Shown here: piece after piece, positions 35,462-44,190 of the stretch
Layout: the number at the start of each line of letters is the position of its first letter
Position numbering within the stretch: position 1 is the first letter of the stretch
NCBI GenBank assembly: GCA_951801955.1
Contig: CATOOV010000006.1
Span: forward strand, 16,351 to 80,350
Direction of reading: 5' to 3'
DNA: 64,000 bases
From: an uncultured Lachnospiraceae bacterium
GTDB lineage: Bacteria > Bacillota > Clostridia > Lachnospirales > Lachnospiraceae
Made by a program: the position numbers and the translations under genes
The notes under the pieces: model-generated
What the model saw: the letters and a program-made list of their open reading frames with translations, nothing else
Told to the model about the DNA's origin: nothing
Database searches by the model: none

Positions 35462-36088
35462 ATGAAACGGTGCTTATTAAAAACAGGAATTATGATGGCA
35501 GCGGCAGCATTGCTTTTTAGTGGGACAATTTTATACAGGCAGTACAAAATCACAGAGGAAATCGCGGGAAAGATTATCCGGTTCCATGTGCGGGCAAACA
35601 GTGATACGAAAATAGACCAGGAATTAAAGCTGAAAGTGCGGGATGCAATTGGAAATTATATGCAGCCCAAGCTTTCAGGAATTTCCGATATTGAAAAAAG
35701 TCGTCAGATCGTAAAGGAAAACCTGGAGCAAATCGAGAAGGCTGCGTCCAGTGTAATTGCAGCGGAAGGCTATACATACCCGGTTACCGCTTCTTTGACA
35801 ATTACAAAATTTCCAGAGAAAACATATGGGGCATATACGTTTCCGGCAGGCAATTATGAGGCATTGGAGGTGTTGATCGGAAAGGGAAAAGGGCATAATT
35901 GGTGGTGTGTCATGTACCCAAACATGTGTTTTTTTAACAGTACTTATGAAGTAGTGGATGAGGAAGCAGATAAATCATTACAGCAGGCGTTGACGCAGGC
36001 AGAATATGAGGCTTTAATGGAGCACAAAAATTTTAAAGTGAAATTTGCACTGGTGGAACAGTTGCGGGAAATATTTGAAAATCTGTGA
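35462..36088 (+). CDS. spoIIR: Stage II sporulation protein R
   Basis: SpoIIR is the forespore-made signal that triggers SpoIIGA to process pro-sigma-E in the mother cell. The 208-residue protein has an N-terminal membrane or signal segment (KTGIMMAAAALLFSG) and the family motifs IIRFHVRANSD and GHNWWCVMYPNMCF. ATG 35462 has AAGGAAGG 8 bases upstream; the longer frame from 35390 is not supported by a site. It precedes murI on the same strand. Confidence 0.93.
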   Translation: MKRCLLKTGIMMAAAALLFSGTILYRQYKITEEIAGKIIRFHVRANSDTKIDQELKLKVRDAIGNYMQPKLSGISDIEKSRQIVKENLEQIEKAASSVIAAEGYTYPVTASLTITKFPEKTYGAYTFPAGNYEALEVLIGKGKGHNWWCVMYPNMCFFNSTYEVVDEEADKSLQQALTQAEYEALMEHKNFKVKFALVEQLREIFENL

Positions 36089-36157
36089 TGGCACTTGCAT
36101 TTTTAATATAAAACAGGTAATATACATGTGTATGACCTATTTTATGGAGAAAATGAC

Positions 36158-36994
36158 ATGAATCAACCATTTGAAAATAAGAGATACGCTCCGATTGGAG
36201 TATTTGATTCCGGTGTGGGTGGCTTAACAGTCGCACGGGAGATTATGCGCCAGCTTCCCACAGAAAGAATTATTTATTTTGGAGATACTGCGAGGGTGCC
36301 TTACGGCAGCAAATCGAAAGAAACCATTATCCGCTATTCCAGGCAGATTATTCATTTTTTGGAATCCAAAGGGGTAAAGGCAATTGTGGTGGCGTGCAAC
36401 ACGGCAAGCGCTTTTGCGCTGGAGGTAATTCGTCCTGAGATGAAAATGCCGATTATCGGGGTAGTGAAGCCAGGCGCCAAAGTTGCGGCAGAGATTACGG
36501 AAAATGGAAGGATTGGCGTGATCGGAACAGAGGGAACGATCGGAAGCCAAATTTATACAGAAATGATTCACAGGCATAATCCCCAAGCGGAAGTCTTGGG
36601 AAAGGCATGTCCATTGTTCGTCCCTTTGGTAGAAGAAGGTTGGTTGAAGGATCCTGTGACAATAGAAGTGGCAAAACGATATCTGTCATCATTCCAGGAA
36701 TCAGATATTGATACCCTGATATTGGGATGTACCCATTATCCGCTGCTTCGTTCTATGATTCAGGGGATTATGGGGGAACAGGTGAATCTGGTGAATCCAG
36801 CCTATGAGACGGCACAGGGGCTGAAACGTTTGTTAGGGCAGCATCAGCTTGCCAATGACGGCAGGGAGTCTATGGAACCAATGTATCAGTTCTATGTCAG
36901 CGATGCGGCGGAGAAGTTTAAAAATTTTGCCAATTCCATTTTACCATGTGAAATAGAAGAGGCGCGTTTAATACATATTGAGGAGCAATTATGA
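36158..36994 (+). CDS. murI: Glutamate racemase
   Basis: MurI converts L- to D-glutamate for peptidoglycan. The 278-residue protein has the glycine-rich start IGVFDSGVGGLTV and the two catalytic cysteines, Cys80 in VACNTAS and Cys191 in GCTHYPLL. ATG 36158 has GGAGA 8 bases upstream; an earlier in-frame ATG at 36128 was rejected. Its stop overlaps the next gene by 4 bases, so the two are coupled. Confidence 0.96.
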   Translation: MNQPFENKRYAPIGVFDSGVGGLTVAREIMRQLPTERIIYFGDTARVPYGSKSKETIIRYSRQIIHFLESKGVKAIVVACNTASAFALEVIRPEMKMPIIGVVKPGAKVAAEITENGRIGVIGTEGTIGSQIYTEMIHRHNPQAEVLGKACPLFVPLVEEGWLKDPVTIEVAKRYLSSFQESDIDTLILGCTHYPLLRSMIQGIMGEQVNLVNPAYETAQGLKRLLGQHQLANDGRESMEPMYQFYVSDAAEKFKNFANSILPCEIEEARLIHIEEQL

Positions 36995-37443
36995 CGAAAG
37001 ATGTACTATTATCCATAAGCGGGCTGCAGTTTGCAGCAAAGGACGAGGAAAATGTGGAGCCAGTGGAAATCATTACTGCTGGAGATTATTACAAAAAGAA
37101 TGGCAAACACTATATTTTATATGACGAGGTTATGGAAGGGTTTGATGGAAATACCAGAAATATCATTAAATTGACCGAGGATTCTTTGGATATTACCAAA
37201 AAAGGGATTTCCAATGTACATATGGTATTTGAAAAAAATAAGAAAAACGTATCGTACTATAACACGCCTTTTGGCAGCCTTCTCATTGGAATTGACGCAA
37301 AGAGTGTAGATATTGCGGAAACAGAAGATAATATTGATGTAAAAGTGAAATATAATCTGGAAGTTAATTATGAGCATTTGGCAGATTGTTCAATTACTAT
37401 GAGTATCAAGTCAAAAGAATCGGGAGCTTTTACGCTCTCATAA
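36991..37443 (+). CDS. DUF1934 domain protein
   Basis: This 150-residue protein belongs to the DUF1934 (YwiB-like) family, a small calycin-like beta-barrel found across Firmicutes with no settled function. The barrel strands are visible as alternating hydrophobic stretches, including HYILYDEVMEG and TPFGSLLIGI. Overlap of ATGA with murI indicates translational coupling, and galU follows after 20 bases. Context suggests cell-envelope work, but that is only neighbourhood. Confidence 0.85.
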   Translation: MTKDVLLSISGLQFAAKDEENVEPVEIITAGDYYKKNGKHYILYDEVMEGFDGNTRNIIKLTEDSLDITKKGISNVHMVFEKNKKNVSYYNTPFGSLLIGIDAKSVDIAETEDNIDVKVKYNLEVNYEHLADCSITMSIKSKESGAFTLS

Positions 37444-37463
37444 GGGGACAAAGGAGAAAATAA

Positions 37464-38357
37464 ATGATGAATGTGAGAAAAGCAATTATTCCTGCGGCTG
37501 GGCTTGGAACAAGATTTTTGCCCGCAACCAAGGCACAGCCAAAAGAGATGCTGCCAATCGTGGACAAACCAACGATTCAGTATATTATTGAGGAGGCTGT
37601 AGAAGCAGGCATTCAGGATATCATTGTTGTAACAGGCAGGAATAAACGTTCTATTGAAGACCATTTTGACCGTTCCATTGAGCTGGAATTGGAATTGGAA
37701 AAGGGTGGAAAACAGGAAATGCTCAATATGGTAAGGGAAATTTCTGAGATGGCAAATATCCATTATATCCGCCAGAAGGAACCGAGGGGGCTGGGGCATG
37801 CGATTCTTGCAGCACAGCATTTTATCGGAGAGGAGCCGTTTGCAGTTCTTTTGGGAGATGATGTTGTGGTTTCCAGACAGCCTTGCCTTGGGCAAATGTT
37901 AGATGTGTTCCGGGAATATCAAACTTCGATTTTAGGCGTACAGACCGTGGCGCATGAGGTAGTAGATAAATATGGTATTATTGCCGGGAAGCAGGTGGAC
38001 GAGCGGGTCTATAAAGTAAATGATATGGTGGAAAAGCCCTCGTTGGAAGAAGCTCCTTCCAATGTTGCAGTGCTCGGACGATATATCATTACGCCTGAGA
38101 TTTTCCGTTTTCTGGAAACCCAGGACGCAGGAAAAGGAGGAGAGATCCAGTTGACAGACGCTTTGAAACGGCTTGCGAAAGAGCAGGCAATGTATGCTTA
38201 CGACTTTAAGGGGCATCGCTATGATGTGGGAAGCAAGACAGGATTTATCCAGGCAAATATTGAATTTGCCCTGCGCAATGAGGAATTGAAAGAGGAAATA
38301 AAAGAATATCTCCAGAGGCTTCATGAAAATATGGATGAGATATTGGAATATGATTAA
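37464..38357 (+). CDS. galU: UTP-glucose-1-phosphate uridylyltransferase
   Basis: GalU makes UDP-glucose for surface polysaccharides and glycolipids. The 297-residue protein begins with the nucleotide-binding GLGTRFLPATKAQPKEMLP and also has LLGDDVV and the lysine motif NDMVEKPS. AAAGGAG lies 7 bases before the ATG. It is the last gene of the murI-DUF1934-galU group and is followed by a large hairpin. Confidence 0.96.
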   Translation: MMNVRKAIIPAAGLGTRFLPATKAQPKEMLPIVDKPTIQYIIEEAVEAGIQDIIVVTGRNKRSIEDHFDRSIELELELEKGGKQEMLNMVREISEMANIHYIRQKEPRGLGHAILAAQHFIGEEPFAVLLGDDVVVSRQPCLGQMLDVFREYQTSILGVQTVAHEVVDKYGIIAGKQVDERVYKVNDMVEKPSLEEAPSNVAVLGRYIITPEIFRFLETQDAGKGGEIQLTDALKRLAKEQAMYAYDFKGHRYDVGSKTGFIQANIEFALRNEELKEEIKEYLQRLHENMDEILEYD

Positions 38358-38388
38358 ACATGGTAGATATTTGAAGGTATAAATTTAA

Positions 38389-38529
38389 AAAGCTGCTGCA
38401 TAAAGGAAGCCAAAGCGGATATTTGCAATCCACTTCATTACTTGCTTGATGAGGTACAAGACAAGGTGTGGTTTTTCACAGAAAGAAAATACCTTGTCTT
38501 GTACCTGTCATCCTTTATGCAGCAGCTTT
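38389..38529. terminator. Nested inverted repeats between galU and a convergent gene
   Basis: Outer 19-base arms AAAGCTGCTGCATAAAGGA (38389-38407) and 38511-38529 are perfect. Inside, AGGTACAAGACAAGGT (38452-38467) pairs perfectly with 38491-38506. The flanking A and T runs allow use as a two-way terminator, but 141 bp with two nested stems is large, and a small mobile element is an alternative. Confidence 0.7.
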
Positions 38530-38532
38530 GTG

Positions 38533-38994
38533 CTACTTAGCCTCTCGCTCTTTTTTTATGTTCCAAAACTTCTGCCAGAATTTTGATTTCTTAGGGGCTG
38601 GCTGGTTGGAGGCACGGATCCCTTTCACGCTGGTGATATAAAGACCACTTACCACAGCTTTCACTTCTTTTTTGGTAGGAATACCGTCAAAAATTGCTCC
38701 ATCGCAAATGAAGGTCATAATCTTTGGTCCAACTTTTGCTTTTACAATGGGGAGCTTGGAACGGCGAAGCAGCTTTGGCGTCTGTTCTACAACAGCGGCG
38801 GGAAGCCCTGCATCTTTTAGTTTCATTTGTTTTTTGTCAATAATCAGCATTGATACGGTCTGTGCAGTAGCAGCTATTTGTGCGTCCTGTTCTTCTTTTT
38901 TCTTTTGTGATTTTTTTCCAAGTATGTAAAGCGCGATTACCAGTCCTAAAAGTATGACAGCAATCACGATCAATACGATTTGCCATGTTGCCAC
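38533..38994 (-). CDS. Membrane-anchored protein of unknown function
   Basis: This 153-residue protein has one N-terminal membrane segment (residues about 4-25), a short charged linker and a soluble domain rich in short strands, ending in a basic tail (KKSKFWQKFWNIKKEREAK). I recall similar proteins in Lachnospiraceae without a function. AGGAGG lies before the ATG. The basic tail may touch membrane or nucleic acid, but nothing more can be said. Confidence 0.65.
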   Translation of the reverse strand: MATWQIVLIVIAVILLGLVIALYILGKKSQKKKEEQDAQIAATAQTVSMLIIDKKQMKLKDAGLPAAVVEQTPKLLRRSKLPIVKAKVGPKIMTFICDGAIFDGIPTKKEVKAVVSGLYITSVKGIRASNQPAPKKSKFWQKFWNIKKEREAK

Positions 38995-39253
38995 AAAAAA
39001 ACCTCCTCTTTTTTATCTGCTTTTGGAATTTTTATCTCATTTGGAGAAGACTCGAAAGGTGTTGTCCAGCGAAATAATGTGGTTGACTGCTGATTCACAG
39101 CAAAACAAGCCTGTCAGCATTATATCATTGCTCCTGCTAAAAATCAATGGTATAATATACAGAGCAGGCAAATACATGAAGTTTTTTAAGTTTTGTGCAT
39201 TGCGCATTTTGTGGCTGGTCATTGGTTTTGGAAAAAAGTCAGGGAGGAGACAG

Positions 39254-40663
39254 ATGAAAAAAAGTTTTGGGGCAACATTGGTTTCGTTGGCGGTTTTGGT
39301 GTTGGTAGGAGTCGGATTGTATTTTTGGGCTTATTATCCAGCGCAACAGCGGGAAAGCCAATCGGAACAGTCAGAATCCGAGCTGCGCCTTGCACAAGGA
39401 GACAGTGACACGGATGTGAGTGTGGCGATAGGGGAGGAGAATAAAAAAGCTGGGGAAACGATATCAGGGAATAGGTCTCAAAAGATGGGAGCGTTGCCGT
39501 CAGAGGATGGGAATCGCAGGAAAAACCCAGAGGATGAGACAGGACAATCCTCCGAAGAAAAGGTTTCAAAAGGATCTGCACAGGGAGAAGATAAAAAAAC
39601 AGGAAACCTGTCAATGGAAGACGAAAATCGGCAAGGAAACAGTTTTCAGGCAGAAGGAAGCGGTGGGACAGAAAATCCCGCAGAGGAAGAGGCGAATCAT
39701 CAAACACAACAGCCCCAAGGAGCTACCCTTGTGTATACTGGGGATATTTATTTGAGTCAGCATATACAAAATAATTACGACAATTATGGAATTCTTGGTG
39801 TGGTATCAGAAAATTTGCTGGCGGAAATGAAGGGTGGGGACATTGCTATGGCAAATCAGGAATTCCCCTTTTCCACAGGTGGCGTCAAGGCGCCGGATAA
39901 GCAGTTTAATTTTCGTGTAGAACCTTCCTATACAAAGATATTGACAGAGATGGGAATTGACGTTGTAGGACTCGCCAATAATCATGCATTGGATTATGGG
40001 GCAGAGGCATTGATAGATACTTTTGAGGCGCTGGACGATGCAAAAATTGCTTATGTAGGCGCTGGAAATGATAAGGCACGTGCGATGCAGCCCTGCATAA
40101 TTGAGGCGGGTCAGCAACGGTTTGGATTTCTGGCGGCATCCAGGGTGATTCCGGAAATTGGTTGGAATGTGGAAAATAAACAACCTGGCATGTTGTGTAC
40201 TTATGACAGTCGTTTATTATGCCAAGCCATACAGGAAGCAAAAAAGGATTGTGATTTCCTGACAGTATACGTACATTGGGGGATTGAAAAATCGAACATA
40301 CCAGAAGCATATCAAACCCAGCTTGCACACCAGTATATAGATGCAGGTGCAGATCTGGTCATTGGTTCCCATCCGCATGTTCTGCAAGGGATTGAGTATT
40401 ATAATGGAAAACCGATTGTCTATAGTTTGGGAAATTACATTTTTAACCAGGAAATTATTGCTACTGCGTTATTGAAGGTACAGGTTGTACCAGGAAAGGC
40501 ACCAGTCCTGCAACTTCTTGCATCCTATGCTTCTGGTGCCAAGACCCAGGAAATGAACAGCGAACAGGCGGCAGAATTATATCGGCAGATAGAGAGTATT
40601 TCTTACGCTGTTGCAATCGGCGAAGATGGTATCGTACAGCCGTTAACTTATTCTGGCAGTTGA
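39254..40663 (+). CDS. CapA-family protein
   Basis: This 469-residue protein has an N-terminal membrane anchor (ATLVSLAVLVLVGVGLYFW), then about 120 low-complexity residues (Ser, Glu, Gln, Lys, Asn), and a CapA / poly-gamma-glutamate synthesis domain from about 160 to the end. The domain has a calcineurin-like metal-binding layout: YTGDIYLS, ANNHALDYG, YVHWGIE and GSHPHVLQGIEYY. In Bacillus the CapA protein takes part in making or exporting poly-gamma-glutamate, but many clostridial members lack the other cap genes, as here. ATG 39254 has GGGAGG close upstream; the longer frame was rejected. Confidence 0.88.
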   Translation: MKKSFGATLVSLAVLVLVGVGLYFWAYYPAQQRESQSEQSESELRLAQGDSDTDVSVAIGEENKKAGETISGNRSQKMGALPSEDGNRRKNPEDETGQSSEEKVSKGSAQGEDKKTGNLSMEDENRQGNSFQAEGSGGTENPAEEEANHQTQQPQGATLVYTGDIYLSQHIQNNYDNYGILGVVSENLLAEMKGGDIAMANQEFPFSTGGVKAPDKQFNFRVEPSYTKILTEMGIDVVGLANNHALDYGAEALIDTFEALDDAKIAYVGAGNDKARAMQPCIIEAGQQRFGFLAASRVIPEIGWNVENKQPGMLCTYDSRLLCQAIQEAKKDCDFLTVYVHWGIEKSNIPEAYQTQLAHQYIDAGADLVIGSHPHVLQGIEYYNGKPIVYSLGNYIFNQEIIATALLKVQVVPGKAPVLQLLASYASGAKTQEMNSEQAAELYRQIESISYAVAIGEDGIVQPLTYSGS

Positions 40664-40685
40664 TTTGAACCCTCCTAATTGAGCG

Positions 40686-40914
40686 TTTTATTCCCGTGAA
40701 CAATGTACCCAAAGGGCACTTAGGAAAATAGCCATGTTTCCATGGATATTTGACGGTGCTATGCGCGCCAGTGGCGCATGTGAAGCATGGACCGAAACAG
40801 AGTGCAGACAGCCGCGAGGGTAAGTGCCCATTGGTGCAAATACCCCGCCCCTTGGGACGAATTTGCTAAAAACAAGCCAAGACATGCCCCGTCAGCTTAC
40901 GGCGGGGTATTTGA
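40686..40914. repeat. Dispersed structured repeat, copy B, split
   Basis: The family seen at 1546-1655 recurs here. The TTTTATTCCCGTGA start (40687-40700) is separated by about 110 extra bases from the rest (GAGGGTAAGT at about 40816 to 40914). The arms AAAGGGCACTTA and TAAGTGCCCATT can pair across the extra segment. The closing hairpin ATGCCCCGTCAGCTTACGGC then GGGGTAT is stronger than in copy A. Confidence 0.6.
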
Positions 40915-41005
40915 CTGATTTATTGCTTGATTACATAGGAATATCCCAATCAAAATCATATACTATTAATGATTATGATTGGATTCATGAGTGAGAAATA
41001 ACCAT

Positions 41006-42622
41006 ATGGAGAGTGAAAAATTTGAAAATTTGCTGAATCTAGCGTTGGACGCCACAGAAAGGGAGCGGGAAAAATCCTTGAATCTTGGCGTTGGGTACCA
41101 GCCAGAGGAGAAACGTTGGGAGTTGATTGTAAAATATTCCGGGAATATTATGCGGCTTTCCCAGGAGAATCCTGAGATTCGTGTGGAAGAACTCAGTAAT
41201 GAGTATGCCATTTTAAATGTGCCGGAATCTGCCATGGACCAGGTGGCAAATGCAGTGGAAGTAGAGTATGTGGAAAAGCCCAAACGAATGTATTTTGTAG
41301 TGCGGGAGGGAAAACAAGCGGCATGTATCACGCCGCTTCAGGGCGCACGTTATAATTTGACAGGAAAAGGGGTGATTGTAGGAATTCTGGATTCAGGAAT
41401 TGATTACAGTCACCCTGATTTTCGCAATGCTGACGGAAGTACCCGGATTCTTGCATTATATGATGAGACATTGGACCGGGAATTTACCGCGGAAGAAATC
41501 AATCAGGCGTTGGAAGCATCAAGTGAACGGGAGCGTTTTCAGATCGTGCCCAGCCGGGATACTTCTGGTCATGGCACACATGTAGCTGGGATTGCAGCTG
41601 GAAATGGCAGGGCGTCTGGGGGCGTAAACAAGGGAGTGGCATTTGAAAGCCCTTTGTTGGTGGTAAAGCTGGGGACAGCAGAACCAGATGGATTTCCAAG
41701 GACTACCCAGCTTATGCGGGGGCTGGATTATGTGGTGAACAAGGCATTGGAGCTTCAGATGCCTATGTCAGTGAACATCAGCTTTGGAAATAATTATGGT
41801 TCCCACAGCGGAACAGCATTGTTGGAAAGTTATATCAATGATATGTCCAATTATTGGAAAACTAGTATTTCGGTAGGTACTGGAAATGAGGGGGCGGCAA
41901 GAGGGCATACCTCTGGCGTATTACTGGAAGGGCAGGTGCAGGAGATCGAACTTGGCGTTGGGGATTATGAGACAGCATTGAGCCTGCAAGTTTGGAAATC
42001 TTATGTGGATGATTTTGACATTATGCTGATTCATCCCTCTGGCAGACAGATTGGACCTATTCAACAGATTCAAGGTCCTCAGAGATTTGTACTAGACCAG
42101 ACAGAACTGTTGCTCTATTATGGGGAGCCAAGTCCCTATAATCTTTATCAGGAAATTTATATTGATTTTTTACCGGCAAAGTCTTATATTGATGCCGGAG
42201 TGTGGCGGATTGCGTTGGTGCCGGAACGGATTGTATGGGGAAATTATGATTTGTGGCTTCCAGGGCAGACAGTGTTAAACCAAGGCACAGGATTTCTGCT
42301 TCCAGTGGAGGAGACGACATTGACCATTCCTTCCACAGCAGAAAAGGTAATTTCTGTGGCGGCTTATGATGCCAGATATAATCAACTTGCAGAATTTTCA
42401 GGAAGAGGGTATACCAGACAGACAAACCAAATAAAGCCAGATTTGGCGGCACCTGGAGTTGCAATCCGCTCTGCAGCTCCCGGCGGAGGTTATGCTGTGC
42501 GCAGCGGAACCTCTATGGCAACTCCTTTTGTCACAGGGAGCGCAGCGCTTTTGATGCAGTGGGGGATTGTAGAAGGGAATGATCCTTATTTGTATGATGC
42601 TGTTATAATTGGACTAAGTTAG
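41006..42622 (+). CDS. Csp-like subtilase, truncated at the 3' end
   Basis: This S8 family protease resembles the Csp proteases of clostridia, which in other species process cortex hydrolase during germination. The catalytic residues are visible at Asp129 (GILDSGIDYSHPDF), His189 (SGHGTHVAG) and Ser503 (RSGTSMATPF). The prodomain-like N-terminus (about 1-95) begins like relatives at MESEKFENLLNLALD, so I prefer ATG 41006 to GTG 40991; neither has a strong site. The protein ends abruptly after GNDPYLYD with a foreign-looking tail AVIIGLS, about 30 residues short of the usual C-terminus. The end coincides with the start of mobile-element sequence. Confidence 0.85.
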   Translation: MESEKFENLLNLALDATEREREKSLNLGVGYQPEEKRWELIVKYSGNIMRLSQENPEIRVEELSNEYAILNVPESAMDQVANAVEVEYVEKPKRMYFVVREGKQAACITPLQGARYNLTGKGVIVGILDSGIDYSHPDFRNADGSTRILALYDETLDREFTAEEINQALEASSERERFQIVPSRDTSGHGTHVAGIAAGNGRASGGVNKGVAFESPLLVVKLGTAEPDGFPRTTQLMRGLDYVVNKALELQMPMSVNISFGNNYGSHSGTALLESYINDMSNYWKTSISVGTGNEGAARGHTSGVLLEGQVQEIELGVGDYETALSLQVWKSYVDDFDIMLIHPSGRQIGPIQQIQGPQRFVLDQTELLLYYGEPSPYNLYQEIYIDFLPAKSYIDAGVWRIALVPERIVWGNYDLWLPGQTVLNQGTGFLLPVEETTLTIPSTAEKVISVAAYDARYNQLAEFSGRGYTRQTNQIKPDLAAPGVAIRSAAPGGGYAVRSGTSMATPFVTGSAALLMQWGIVEGNDPYLYDAVIIGLS

Positions 42623-42658
42623 AAAAACCTTGAAAAACAGGGGTTTCTGCTTAGTCCA
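42611..42658. other. Stem-loop at the boundary of the mobile region
   Basis: GGACTAAG (42611-42618) pairs with CTTAGTCC (42651-42658), and AGAAAAACC with GGGGTTTCT inside. It spans the premature stop of the protease gene and may be an element end or a terminator. Confidence 0.5.
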
Positions 42659-42864
42659 TTTTCATTTCATCAGGTTTTCTACACCTGAAATTAAGACAAG
42701 CAACGTTACGAAAAGTATAACACATAAATGTCGGCATGGAAAGCAAATTCGGGTTGCCAGTTAGCCATTTTTGGGTAACTGGCAACACGGATTCCACAAA
42801 GGTTTGGGAGTGTAGTTCCCAAGAATATAAAAAAATCAGGCAGATAAGATAGGGAGGACAAGCT

Positions 42865-43335
42865 TTGGCAGCGAATACAGCGGTAGGTGCAAGAAACAAA
42901 GATACTCGCACAATTACTTTCAAGAACAACGAACATAAGAAATTTTATAAAGAATATCTGCAGAAATGCAGATACCAGGATGAGTACCACAAAGCGTTGG
43001 TGTATTGTCTTGGGATTGACCAGGATACAAGGGTAAATGTAGGCAGGATTTATGATTTTAAAACAGGATGCGTAAAACCGGAGTGCCTGCATGAAGGGTG
43101 GCAGACCAGCGGAAGCGCAAGGATTGTACGGATGGCATTTAACCTCTATTGCAATGGAACGCCGAGTGTTTATGACACAGAAGATGTGGAGGAACAATTA
43201 AAGGAGTTCCGTTGTTATACGGTGGAAGATTTATTCTGCTGCGGCTATGCCAGATATTTTTGGGAGGCTGTGAAGCTCCGTTATCCGGAATACTGTTTTT
43301 ACGTGGATTGGGAGGATTTATATACTGAAAATTAG
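42865..43335 (+). CDS. DUF6075-like protein of integrative elements
   Basis: This is a 156-residue soluble protein. It contains the pattern KCRYQDEYHKALVYCLGI followed by RIYDFKTGCVKPECLHEGW, which I associate with DUF6075 proteins carried by clostridial integrative elements. Its function is unknown. The start is TTG 42865, with GGGAGG 8 bases upstream. Two small or broken genes of similar origin follow. It marks the left part of the mobile region. Confidence 0.65.
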   Translation: MAANTAVGARNKDTRTITFKNNEHKKFYKEYLQKCRYQDEYHKALVYCLGIDQDTRVNVGRIYDFKTGCVKPECLHEGWQTSGSARIVRMAFNLYCNGTPSVYDTEDVEEQLKEFRCYTVEDLFCCGYARYFWEAVKLRYPEYCFYVDWEDLYTEN

Positions 43336-43336
43336 G

Positions 43337-43489
43337 ATGCAGGGGACAAAGAGAGACCTTCACTGGTTCCGGAGGCTTTTGGAGCGTCAGGAAGGCGTGG
43401 ATGTGAAATCGGTGTCGGAACCATTTGCAAACAAAGGGACAAATAAATTTTTCCGTGTATATGCGGAAGTGGAAAGAACAGAGAAATAG
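43337..43489 (+). CDS. Small protein of the mobile region
   Basis: This is a 50-residue ORF beginning MQGTKRDLHWFRRLLERQ and ending FFRVYAEVERTEK. It starts one base after the stop of the previous gene and ends 26 bases before the parA fragment, so it fits an operon. It is basic, has no membrane segment and I do not recognise it. The start site is weak. Confidence 0.45.
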   Translation: MQGTKRDLHWFRRLLERQEGVDVKSVSEPFANKGTNKFFRVYAEVERTEK

Positions 43490-43515
43490 ATTGGAGAATC
43501 AGGAGGAAAGTATTT

Positions 43516-43890
43516 ATGTGCAGGGTGATCGCGGTGGCAAACCAGAAAGGCGGGGTCGGCAAGACAACGACGTGTGTGAATTTAGGGATCGGGCTTGCAA
43601 GGGCAGGCAAAAAAGTATTGTTGGTGGAGGCAAACGCACAGGGCAGCATGGCGGTGGGCCTGGGGATAGCGGAGCCAGATGAGCTGGATGTGACATTGGT
43701 GAATATCATGGAGAAAGTCATCAATGATGAAGATGTTGAGCCTGGCGAGGGAATTATCCATCATACAGAGGGGATTGATTTCATCCCGGCAAATATCGAA
43801 CTGGCGGGCTTGGAAACGGCGCTGGTAAATGTGATGAGCAGGGAAACGATACTTCGCCAGTATCTGAACAGCGTAAAAGGGGAATATGAC
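43516..43890 (+). pseudogene. ParA-like ATPase, 5' fragment
   Basis: The first 125 residues are a ParA/Soj partition ATPase: the deviant Walker A motif QKGGVGKTTT is intact, followed by IMEKVIND and ANIELAGLETALVNVMSRE. The usual switch DADPQGS reads EANAQGS here, a further sign of decay or change. Homology stops at VKGEYD, just where IIIDC would follow, and the frame then runs out in foreign sequence to 44160. AGGAGG precedes the ATG. About half of the gene has been lost by recombination with the MATE fragment. Confidence 0.8.
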
Positions 43891-44092
43891 TTTCACGACT
43901 TTGTCCAATGGGGGTGTTTCTGCAGTCCTTGCTTTTTCGCGCTGTTTTGTATTTATGATGATTGCCATGCTCATATTACCTGCGTTGCTGGGGGTAAACG
44001 GCATCTGGCTGGCTACACCGGCAACGGAGCTTATGGCGTTTGCCCTGTGTGCTTTCATGTTTTTAAAATATCGAAAGCGGTATCAATATTAA
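43886..44092 (+). pseudogene. MATE-family transporter, 3' fragment
   Basis: The translated frame FTTLSNGGVSAVLAFSRC and what follows is the C-terminal membrane part of a MATE efflux protein, about 65 residues of an expected 450. It joins the parA fragment directly, in another frame, at about 43887. There is no start or ribosome binding site of its own. Confidence 0.7.
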
Positions 44093-44115
44093 ACTGTGAT
44101 TATTCCGGGACTGCC

Positions 44116-44144
44116 TTGACAACTGTTCTGCAATGTATTATACT
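44116..44144 (+). promoter_or_regulatory. Promoter and likely operator of the GntR-ABC operon
   Basis: TTGACA (44116-44121) and TATACT (44139-44144) are 17 bp apart. An imperfect dyad TACTATACTT...TAATACAGTA follows the -10 box and could bind the YtrA-like repressor encoded next. Confidence 0.7.
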
Positions 44145-44190
44145 ATACTTGTTTATATAATACAGTAAAATACGGTAAGGCGGTGACGAT

